Source of the DNA: Burkholderiaceae bacterium
Lineage (GTDB): Bacteria > Pseudomonadota > Gammaproteobacteria > Burkholderiales > Burkholderiaceae_C
Length of the DNA stretch: 5,386 bases
NCBI GenBank assembly: GCA_031256305.1
Contig: JAIRQU010000266.1
Coordinates: 1 to 5,386 of the forward strand
Reading direction: 5' to 3'
In this document: piece after piece, positions 1 through 5,386 of the stretch
Layout of the letters: each line of letters opens with the position of its first letter
Position numbering within the stretch: position 1 is the stretch's first letter
Notes under the pieces: model-generated
Seen by the model: only the letters and a program-made list of their open reading frames with translations
The model's database searches: none
What the model was told of the DNA's origin: nothing
Made by a program: the position numbers and the translations under genes

Positions 1-1
1 C

Positions 2-1024
2 AAGATCGCCGCGATCCGCGACCTGCGCGTGGCGGGCGATACCGCATCGTTCGCGGTCGAACTGGGTTTTCCCGCCGCGCGCGCCGTGCCCGATCTGCAA
101 GCGGCGTTGAGCGCCGCCGCGCGCGCCGTGCCGGGCGTGACCAGTGTGTCCATGCGCATCGAAAGCCGCGTTGCCGCCCATGCCGTGCAGCGCGGCGTGC
201 CGTTGCTGGCGGGGGTCAAGAACATCATCGCCGTGGCTTCGGGCAAGGGCGGCGTGGGCAAAAGTACCGTGGCGGCCAATCTGGCGCTGGCGCTGGCGCA
301 GGACGGCGCGCAAGTGGGGCTGCTCGATGCCGACATTTACGGCCCAAGCCTGCCGGTGATGATGGACGCGCACGGCAAGCCCGAAAGTCTGGACGGCGAG
401 CACATCGAGCCGCTGGTGCGCCATGGCGTGCAGTTGATGTCCATCGGCTTTTTAATTGACAACGCCGATCAGGCGATGATCTGGCGCGGCCCGATGGGGG
501 TGCAGGCGCTTGAACAGATGCTGCGCCAGACGCATTGGCAGGACGTGGATTACCTCATCCCGGACATGCCGCCGGGCACGGGCGACATTCAGCTTTCGCT
601 GGCGCAGCGCGCGCCGGTGACGGGCGCGGTCATCGTCACCACGCCGCAGGATTTGGCGCTGGCCGACGCGCGCAAGGGCGTGACGATGTTCGAGAAGGTT
701 GGCGTGCCCATCCTGGGTCTGGTGGAGAACATGGCCGTACACGTGTGCTGCCAGTGCGGTCATGCCGAGCACATCTTCGGCGCAGGCGGCGGCCAGCGTT
801 ACGCGGCGGAAAAGGGCATCGACTATCTGGGCGCGCTGCCGCTGGCGTTGAGCATCCGCGAGCAGACCGACAGCGGCACACCCACCGTGGCCGCCAACCC
901 CGACGGCCCGCACGCGCAAATCTACCGCGCCATCGCGCGCCGGGTCGCCATCCAGATCGCTGCCAAGTCCAAGGACTATTCCAGCAAACTGGGCGGCATC
1001 AAGGTGGCCACGGTGCAGCAATAA
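2..1024 (+). CDS. apbC: Iron-sulfur cluster carrier ATPase ApbC/Mrp (5' partial)
   Basis: Mrp/ApbC-type P-loop ATPase, known in the family to bind an Fe-S cluster at a dimer interface and pass it to apoproteins in the cytoplasm. The frame is open to the left edge, so the start codon lies outside; 340 residues are visible against about 360-370 for the family. The GTG at 29 is an internal Val, because the DUF59/MIP18-like N-terminal domain (roughly visible residues 1-60, IRDLRVAGDTASFAVELGFP) already reads in frame before it. Numbering from the first visible codon: deviant Walker A SGKGGVGKST at 80-89, LLDADIYGPS at 107-116, DMPPGTGD at 188-195, TTPQDLALADA near 213-223, and CxxC cluster ligands at Cys249 and Cys252. 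One oddity is Pro187 just before the Walker B-region Asp, where the family has an aliphatic residue. The TAA stop lies 20 bp from the stop of convergent ggt. Identification is firm. Confidence 0.95.
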   Translation, partial: KIAAIRDLRVAGDTASFAVELGFPAARAVPDLQAALSAAARAVPGVTSVSMRIESRVAAHAVQRGVPLLAGVKNIIAVASGKGGVGKSTVAANLALALAQDGAQVGLLDADIYGPSLPVMMDAHGKPESLDGEHIEPLVRHGVQLMSIGFLIDNADQAMIWRGPMGVQALEQMLRQTHWQDVDYLIPDMPPGTGDIQLSLAQRAPVTGAVIVTTPQDLALADARKGVTMFEKVGVPILGLVENMAVHVCCQCGHAEHIFGAGGGQRYAAEKGIDYLGALPLALSIREQTDSGTPTVAANPDGPHAQIYRAIARRVAIQIAAKSKDYSSKLGGIKVATVQQ

Positions 1025-1044
1025 GAGGCCAAACGGCCAGCCAT

Positions 1045-2829
1045 TCACGGAATCAGCCGCGCCACGCCCCGGCCGCGCGGGTCGGCCACGGGGTCGGGGC
1101 GGTTGCCTTGGATCTGGATGGCTTCAATGTCGCCGTTGAAGTTTTGCCCTTTGAGCGTGTAGCCCTTGGCCTGAAGCGCCTGGGCCAGTTCGCCTTCGAT
1201 GGGTTGGTACGGTTCCCAGAAGATGGTGTTGGGCGGCAGCAGTTGGTGGTGAAAGCGCATGGCGGCCACCGCCTTGTCCAGCGGCATGTGGAAGTCCGCC
1301 ACGTTGGTGATGACCTGGAAGATGGCGGTGAAGATGCGCGATCCGCCGGGCGTGCCGATGACCAGCGCGACTTTGCCATCGCGGGTCAGAATGGTGGGCG
1401 TCATCGACGACAACGGGCGCTTGCCTGGCGCGATGGCGTTGGCGTCGCTGCCAACCACGCCGAACATGTTGGCCACGCCGGGCTTGGCGGCAAAGTCGTC
1501 CATCTCGTCGTTGAGCACAAAGCCCGCGCCATCGACCACCACGCCGGAACCAAAGTAGCCGTTGAGGGTGTAAGTGTTGGACACGGCGTTGCCCCATTGA
1601 TCGACGACCGAGAAATGAATCGTCTCCGGTTTTTCCGGCGCAGCGGTTAGCGCGGGACTAGCCAGCGGCAGCGCCGTGCCCAGCCCCGGCTGCACGCTGG
1701 CGGTGTCCGATGGCGCGTCGGGGTTGACCTCTGCGGCGCGCTTTTGCAGGTAGGCGTCGGCCATGAGTTGCGCGGCAGGCACTTGGTAAAAATCCGGGTC
1801 GCCCAGATACTGCGCGCGGTCGGCGAACACGCGCTTTTCAATTTCGGCGATCAGGTGGATGTAGGTCGCGGAATTGAGCGCCACGCCCTGGAACCGTGGC
1901 GCAAGGTCGGCTTTCATCTTGAGCAATTGCACCAGGCCGATGCCGCCGGAACTGGGCGGCGGCGCGGTGATGACGCGGTAGCCGTTCCAGTCGGCCTCAA
2001 TCGGCTGGCGCCACACGGCCTTGTACTGGGCCAGGTCTTGCCGGGTAATCAGGCCGCCGTTCTCGCGCATCGCGGCGGCGATCAGCCGGGCCGTTTGGCC
2101 GCGATAAAAATCCCGCTCGCCATCGCGGGCGATGCGCGCTAGCACCCGCGCCAATTGCGGCTGCTTGAAGTTGCCCCCGGCCTTCATGCCGTTGCCGAAG
2201 TAGGCGTCGAAATGGGTCTTGTCAACGAAGTTTTTTTGCGCGGCGTCGCGCCGCTCGATCAGCAGCGAATCAGGCGCGAAACCATCGCGCGCATAGCCTA
2301 TCGCGGGGGCCAACACCTGCTTCCAGGTCAGGCGGCCAAAGCGCCGCTGGGCTTGCCACATGCCCGCGACCGTGCCGGGTACACCCACCGCCGCGCCGCC
2401 CACCAGGCTTTTGCCTGGAATGACTTGGCCGTTTCCGTCGAGGAACAAATTCGCGGTTGCGGCCAGCGGCGCGCGTTCGCGGTAGTCCAGAAAATAGGGC
2501 TTGCCGTTCATGACCAGCGTCATGAAGCCGCCGCCGCCAATGTTGCCCGCTTCCGGGTAGGTAACCGCCAGCGTGAAGGCGATGGCCACGGCGGCATCGA
2601 CCGCATTGCCGCCTTCGGCCAGAACGCGCCGCGCGGTGTCGGCGCTGTAACGGTCGGCCACCGCTACTGCCGCCGCGGACAAAACGGGAGACCGTTGCGC
2701 CCCGCTGGGCGCTCTGGCCTGGGCGGGCAAGGCCGGGAAAAAGAACGCCAGCGCCAGCGCCAGCGCCGCCAGCGCGGTTGACGACTTGGCAGCCCCAGTG
2801 AAATTTTGAATAAAGTAACGGATGCGCAT
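1045..2829 (-). CDS. ggt: Periplasmic gamma-glutamyltransferase / glutathione hydrolase
   Basis: A 594-residue Ntn-hydrolase precursor (E. coli Ggt is 580) that cleaves or transfers the gamma-glutamyl group of glutathione and related peptides in the periplasm. A Sec signal peptide is visible at 1-38: basic start MRIR, hydrophobic core at about 18-33, likely cleavage after PAQA. The large subunit carries GNIGGGGF (95-102) and substrate-binding Arg117 in DYRERAP. The autocleavage nucleophile is Thr403 in ETIHFSVVD, giving a small subunit of 192 residues as expected. Thr421 and Asn423 (TYTLN), Asp445 (EMDDF), Ser474-Ser475 (RPLSSM) and the GTPGGSRI glycines 495-496 are all conserved. The segment after MDDF resembles the lid loop of E. 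coli-type enzymes. The start was chosen at ATG 2829 because it has a good Shine-Dalgarno and heads the signal peptide; the frame stays open upstream to 3123, but that extension looks like noise. It is divergent from rpfE and convergent with apbC. Substrate preference cannot be read from sequence. Confidence 0.96.
   Translation of the reverse strand: MRIRYFIQNFTGAAKSSTALAALALALAFFFPALPAQARAPSGAQRSPVLSAAAVAVADRYSADTARRVLAEGGNAVDAAVAIAFTLAVTYPEAGNIGGGGFMTLVMNGKPYFLDYRERAPLAATANLFLDGNGQVIPGKSLVGGAAVGVPGTVAGMWQAQRRFGRLTWKQVLAPAIGYARDGFAPDSLLIERRDAAQKNFVDKTHFDAYFGNGMKAGGNFKQPQLARVLARIARDGERDFYRGQTARLIAAAMRENGGLITRQDLAQYKAVWRQPIEADWNGYRVITAPPPSSGGIGLVQLLKMKADLAPRFQGVALNSATYIHLIAEIEKRVFADRAQYLGDPDFYQVPAAQLMADAYLQKRAAEVNPDAPSDTASVQPGLGTALPLASPALTAAPEKPETIHFSVVDQWGNAVSNTYTLNGYFGSGVVVDGAGFVLNDEMDDFAAKPGVANMFGVVGSDANAIAPGKRPLSSMTPTILTRDGKVALVIGTPGGSRIFTAIFQVITNVADFHMPLDKAVAAMRFHHQLLPPNTIFWEPYQPIEGELAQALQAKGYTLKGQNFNGDIEAIQIQGNRPDPVADPRGRGVARLIP
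2747..2764 (-). repeat. Hexanucleotide microrepeat in ggt signal peptide
   Basis: There are three perfect copies of a 6-bp unit (GCCAGC on the plus strand), followed by a degenerate fourth. In the ggt frame they encode alternating Leu-Ala in the hydrophobic core of the signal peptide. Each unit is two codons long, so gain or loss of a copy would keep the frame. Confidence 0.6.
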
Positions 2830-2900
2830 GGCGCGTGTCTCCTGATGTCTGATTTCGATCTTATCGCGCCCCAGCGACAATACGCGGCGTGTCTTTTGCC
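2830..2900. promoter_or_regulatory. Divergent intergenic region between ggt and rpfE
   Basis: These 71 bp separate two divergent start codons, so promoters for both genes should lie here unless they sit inside the opposite gene. For ggt the best match on the minus strand is TTGTCG (2880-2875), a 17-bp spacer and CGAAAT (2857-2852), which is weak (4/6 and 3/6 to the sigma70 consensus). For rpfE there is only GACAAT (2876-2881) as a possible -10, with a poor -35. The octamer GCGTGTCT occurs twice in direct orientation, at 2833-2840 and 2887-2894, one copy near each start. That the region is divergent is seen directly; the promoter elements are guesses. Confidence 0.35.
2839..2843 (-). promoter_or_regulatory. 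Shine-Dalgarno of ggt
   Basis: On the minus strand AGGAG is followed by 9 nt and then ATG at 2829. This site decides the start of ggt in favour of the residue that begins the signal peptide, over start codons further upstream in the same frame. Confidence 0.8.
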
Positions 2901-3824
2901 ATGCACCTGCTGATTCCCGGCGTGGCCGCGTCTGGCGACAGTCCGCGCGCGCTGCCGCCACTGCCCAATTTGCAAGCGCTGCTGGCGCGCATGACGCCGG
3001 AGCAAACCATCGAAACCGATGACGGCAGTCCCGCCGAACCGTTCGAGCTGGCGCTGGCGCGCGCGCGCGGCCTGCCGGACGCGCCGGGGCGCACGCCGTG
3101 GGCCGCTTACGAAACGCAAACATTTGGTGCGCCCTGCGCCTGGTTCTCGCCCGTGCATCTGGAAACCGGCATGAACGATGTGCGGCTGACCGATCCGGCG
3201 GATGTGCCGATACCGGAAGATCAATCGCGCGCGCTGTTGGACGCTTGCGCGCCGCTGCTGGCCGAGGACGGCATTGCGCTGCGCACTGTGCGGCCCGACG
3301 CCTGGCTGGCCCAAGGAGCGATGCTGGAGGGCCTGACTTGCTGGTCGCCGCGCCGCGCTGCGGGTCGCTCGTTGCTGCCGGGGCAGTTGCTGCGCGCCGA
3401 CGATCCGGCGCGGCAAGGCAAATTGCTGCGGCTGGTCAGCGAATTACAGATGCTGATATACGCGCATCCGGTCAACGACGCGCGCGAACGCGCCGGTCTG
3501 GCCGCTATCAATGCGCTGTGGCTGCATGGCGCGGGGCGGCTGGCGCAGCCCGTCACGCCTGCGCCGGGCGTGTTGGTGGCGCGCGATCTGGTATCCGCGC
3601 CGGGCAATGGCGTCCAGGTTTGGCAAGGGTTGGACGCGGGGCCGCTCGCCGATTTGTTGGCCCGCGTGCAACAGGACAGCAAAAAAGGCGCTACGGCGCG
3701 CCTGACCCTGTGCGGACCGCGCCGCGCGCGCACGTGGGTTGCCGCGCCAGGCGCGTCATGGCGGGCTGTGGCGCGGCGGCTGTTGCGGCCAGTGCCCGTC
3801 GCTGCCGCGCTGGAGGGGCTGTGA
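2901..3824 (+). CDS. rpfE: RpfE-family protein upstream of recJ (function unknown)
   Basis: A 307-residue, probably cytoplasmic protein with no signal peptide or membrane segment. It matches my recollection of the RpfE-type family, which sits beside recJ in beta- and gammaproteobacteria. The name comes from the Xanthomonas rpf cluster, where rpfE was linked to production of extracellular factors; no biochemical activity is established that I know of. Family-like features are the start MHLLIPG, LPNLQALLARM (21-31), PWAAY (66-70), CAWFSPVHLETG (79-90), SRALLDACAPLLAEDGI (109-125), ELQMLIYAHPVNDARE (181-196), NALWLHGAGR (204-213) and LTLCGPR (268-274). ATG 2901 was chosen because the family begins MHLLIP; an in-frame GTG at 2889 is an alternative, and neither has a clear Shine-Dalgarno. 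The stop overlaps the recJ start. I see no nuclease or helicase motif. Some relatives are labelled phosphoglycerate mutase; nothing seen here supports that. Confidence 0.8.
   Translation: MHLLIPGVAASGDSPRALPPLPNLQALLARMTPEQTIETDDGSPAEPFELALARARGLPDAPGRTPWAAYETQTFGAPCAWFSPVHLETGMNDVRLTDPADVPIPEDQSRALLDACAPLLAEDGIALRTVRPDAWLAQGAMLEGLTCWSPRRAAGRSLLPGQLLRADDPARQGKLLRLVSELQMLIYAHPVNDARERAGLAAINALWLHGAGRLAQPVTPAPGVLVARDLVSAPGNGVQVWQGLDAGPLADLLARVQQDSKKGATARLTLCGPRRARTWVAAPGASWRAVARRLLRPVPVAAALEGL
3812..3816 (+). promoter_or_regulatory. Shine-Dalgarno of recJ inside the 3' end of rpfE
   Basis: GGAGG lies 4 nt before the GTG at 3821, within the last codons of rpfE. The site supports the GTG as the recJ start and suggests that ribosomes finishing rpfE can restart on recJ. 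Confidence 0.65.
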
Positions 3825-5386
3825 AATTCGTTACCCGTGATGTGCCGCCGCGCGCCGCCTGGGCGTTGGAGCAGGCCGGCGTGCATCCCTTGCTGGCGCA
3901 GTTGTATGCCGCGCGCGGCGTGACCGGGCCGGATGAAATCGACGATGCGCTGGGGCGCTTGCTCGATCCCGCCCAGCTCAAGGGCGCGCAAGACGCCGCG
4001 CGGCTGCTGGCCGATGCCATCGCGCGGAACGCGCGCATCTGCATCGTCGCCGATTACGACTGTGACGGCGCGACCGCTTGCGCGGTGGCGGTGCGCGGCC
4101 TGCGCCTGCTGGGTGCGCGTCAGGTGGACTATCTGGTGCCCCGCCGGGTGGAAGACGGCTATGGCCTCACGCCCGCGATTGCCGACCGGGTGGCGCAACG
4201 GGGATTGGACGGCGGCGGCTGGCTCATCACGGTTGATAACGGCATTGCCAGCGTGGCCGGCGTGGCGCGCGCGCAGGCGTTGGGCTTGCGCGTGCTGGTC
4301 ACCGACCATCACTTGCCGGGGCCGGAACTGCCGCGGGCCGACGCCATCGTCAACCCCAACCAGCCTGGCTGCGGCTTTGCCAGCAAAGCGCTGGCGGGCG
4401 TGGGTGTGATGTTCTACACGTTGCTGGCGCTGCGCGCCGAGCAGCGCGCGCGCGGCGCGTTCGCCGATGGCCGCGGGCCGCCTCTGGACGCCCTGCTGCC
4501 GCTGGTAGCGCTGGGCACGGTGGCCGACGTGGTGCCACTGGACGCCAACAACCGGCGGCTGGTGGCGCAGGGTCTGCGGCGTATCCGCCTGGGCCGCGCG
4601 CCGCCGGGCGTGCTGACGCTGCTGGCGGTGGCCGGGCGCAAGCCCGAACGCGCCAGCGCTTTTGATCTGGGCTTTGCGCTGGGGCCGCGTCTGAACGCCG
4701 CCGGACGGCTGGCGGACATGACGCTGGGCATCGAACTGCTGCTGACCGACGACCTGGCGCGTGCCAGCGACCTGGCGCGGCAACTGGACGCCATCAACCG
4801 CGAACGGCGCGGCATCGAAAGCGAAATGCGCGCACAGGCCGACGCCATCGTTGAGCGATGGCTTGGCCGGGACATGCCATCACCCGATGCGGCAAGCGCG
4901 GACGAAGACGCTGGCATTCCTTCGGCGCTTTGTGTTTTTGACCCCGAATTTCACGAAGGCGTAGTTGGCCTGGTCGCTACCCGGCTCAAAGATCGCTGGC
5001 ACCGGCCCGCATTCGTATTCGCGCCCAGCCATGCCAGCGGCGGCGCGGCTGAGGGCGGGGGCGAACTCAGAGGGTCGGGCCGTTCCATCCCCGGTTTTCA
5101 TTTGCGCGACGCGCTCGACGCAATATCCAAGCGTTGCCCGGATGTGCTGTTGCGCTTTGGCGGTCATGCGATGGCGGCGGGCTGCACCATCCGGGCCGAT
5201 GGGTTGGCGGCGTTCCAGACCGCTTTTGCGCAGGTTGCCCGCGCATGGCTGGACCCCGCCGCGCTGACCCAGCGGCTGGAAACCGACGGGCCGCTGCCCG
5301 CCGCGTATCGGCGCGTGGACGTGGCCGACGCGCTGCAACAGGCGGTGTGGGGGCAGGGCTTTGCGCTGGGGCCGCGTCTGAACGCC
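3821..5386 (+). CDS. recJ: Single-stranded-DNA-specific exonuclease RecJ (3' partial)
   Basis: DHH-family 5'-3' single-strand DNA exonuclease of recombination and mismatch repair. The frame is uninterrupted from GTG 3821 to the window edge: 522 codons against about 570-580 residues for the family, so the end is missing. DHH domain: DYDCDGA (78-84, metal-binding Asp78, Asp80, Asp82), VDNGI (Asp139), TDHH (Asp162-His163-His164), VNPNQPGC, GTVAD (Asp236), GPRLNAAGRL (288-297). DHHA1 domain: FDPEFHEGVVG, GSGRSIPGFH (418-427), FGGHAMAAG (446-454). Two stretches look longer than in E. coli: an acidic linker near 350-368 and a Gly/Ala-rich loop near 406-417. The start fits relatives (TRDVPPRAAWALEQAG follows) and overlaps the rpfE stop by 4 bp, so the two are probably co-transcribed. 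The last 9-10 codons after WGQGF copy residues 286-294 instead of the expected PEP-containing sequence, so this tail is probably not genuine. Confidence 0.95.
   Translation, partial: MKFVTRDVPPRAAWALEQAGVHPLLAQLYAARGVTGPDEIDDALGRLLDPAQLKGAQDAARLLADAIARNARICIVADYDCDGATACAVAVRGLRLLGARQVDYLVPRRVEDGYGLTPAIADRVAQRGLDGGGWLITVDNGIASVAGVARAQALGLRVLVTDHHLPGPELPRADAIVNPNQPGCGFASKALAGVGVMFYTLLALRAEQRARGAFADGRGPPLDALLPLVALGTVADVVPLDANNRRLVAQGLRRIRLGRAPPGVLTLLAVAGRKPERASAFDLGFALGPRLNAAGRLADMTLGIELLLTDDLARASDLARQLDAINRERRGIESEMRAQADAIVERWLGRDMPSPDAASADEDAGIPSALCVFDPEFHEGVVGLVATRLKDRWHRPAFVFAPSHASGGAAEGGGELRGSGRSIPGFHLRDALDAISKRCPDVLLRFGGHAMAAGCTIRADGLAAFQTAFAQVARAWLDPAALTQRLETDGPLPAAYRRVDVADALQQAVWGQGFALGPRLNA
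4669..4699. repeat. Internal copy of a 31-bp exact direct repeat in recJ
   Basis: This copy begins GGGCTTTGCG and ends CTGAACGCC and encodes GFALGPRLNA. It is the expected RecJ motif and continues into AGRL, so it is the authentic copy. Its partner is at 5356-5386, 687 bp downstream in the same codon phase. The bases before the two copies differ (T at 4668, A at 5355). Confidence 0.95.
5356..5386. repeat. Terminal copy of the 31-bp direct repeat, at the window edge
   Basis: Identical over 31 bases to 4669-4699 and cut off by the window edge, so the true repeat may be longer. It starts where RecJ reads WGQGF. The first six or seven bases (GGGCTTT) would be expected here anyway, and the rest replaces the family's PEP-type continuation. 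Likely an assembly or chimera artefact; possibly the joint of a tandem duplication. Confidence 0.95.

Noticed and set aside
1027..1038. Small hairpin GGCC-AAAC-GGCC between apbC and ggt as a bidirectional terminator
   Set aside because: The stem is only 4 bp and no T-run follows on either strand.
535..1650. Open frame of 371 codons on the plus strand across the apbC 3' end and antisense to ggt
   Set aside because: It overlaps apbC in another frame and ggt on the other strand; its Arg/Gly/His-rich translation has no domain and no plausible start site.
2830..3123. N-terminal extension of ggt by 98 codons
   Set aside because: The extension is Arg/Ala-rich, runs antisense into rpfE, and would bury the signal peptide. 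ATG 2829 has a good Shine-Dalgarno.
3221..4783. Long open frame of 520 codons on the minus strand, opposite rpfE and recJ
   Set aside because: Its translation is rich in Arg, Gln and His with no recognisable domain, and it lies opposite two well-supported genes. This is the usual mirror of GC-biased codon use.
1..5386. Window length equals that of the phiX174 genome (5386), raising the thought of a control-phage contig
   Set aside because: The gene content is bacterial (apbC, ggt, rpfE, recJ) and bears no resemblance to phiX174; the length match is a coincidence.
1..5386. Search for CRISPR arrays, transfer RNA genes, insertion sequences, toxin-antitoxin or defence systems
   Set aside because: No regularly spaced repeats, cloverleaf-like segments, transposase motifs or small paired genes were seen; nearly all bases are explained by four ordinary genes.

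Overview
This is a GC-rich chromosomal window with dense coding and short intergenic gaps. It most resembles a betaproteobacterium, probably of the order Burkholderiales. The reasons are an RpfE-type protein directly upstream of recJ, the wording of the RecJ N-terminus (TRDVPPRAAWALEQAG) and motif I (DYDCDGATACA), and heavy use of G/C-ending codons. These are judgements from remembered family sequences, not from a search. I see no phage, plasmid, insertion-sequence, CRISPR or RNA-gene signature.

Layout: (1) 2-1024, plus strand: apbC/mrp, an iron-sulfur carrier P-loop ATPase whose N-terminus lies before the window. (2) 1045-2829, minus strand: ggt, a complete periplasmic gamma-glutamyltransferase with signal peptide, catalytic Thr and small-subunit motifs. 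It converges on apbC with 20 bp between the two stops. (3) 2830-2900: a 71-bp divergent intergenic region. (4) 2901-3824, plus strand: an RpfE-family protein of unknown biochemical function. (5) 3821 to the window end, plus strand: recJ, the 5'-3' single-strand DNA exonuclease. It overlaps rpfE by 4 bp and is cut by the window edge. Every stretch between genes is under 80 bp.

The genes do not form one pathway. apbC serves Fe-S cluster delivery, ggt serves glutathione and gamma-glutamyl peptide turnover in the periplasm, and rpfE-recJ looks like a translationally coupled pair. In relatives I would expect prfB and lysS after recJ.

The most unusual signal is at the right edge. The last 31 bases exactly repeat an internal part of recJ (4669-4699), in the same reading frame, at the point where the protein leaves the expected RecJ C-terminal sequence (WGQ-x-F-PEP). 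This looks like an assembly loop-back or chimeric end, or less likely the junction of a 687-bp in-frame tandem duplication. I found no convincing new biological system.
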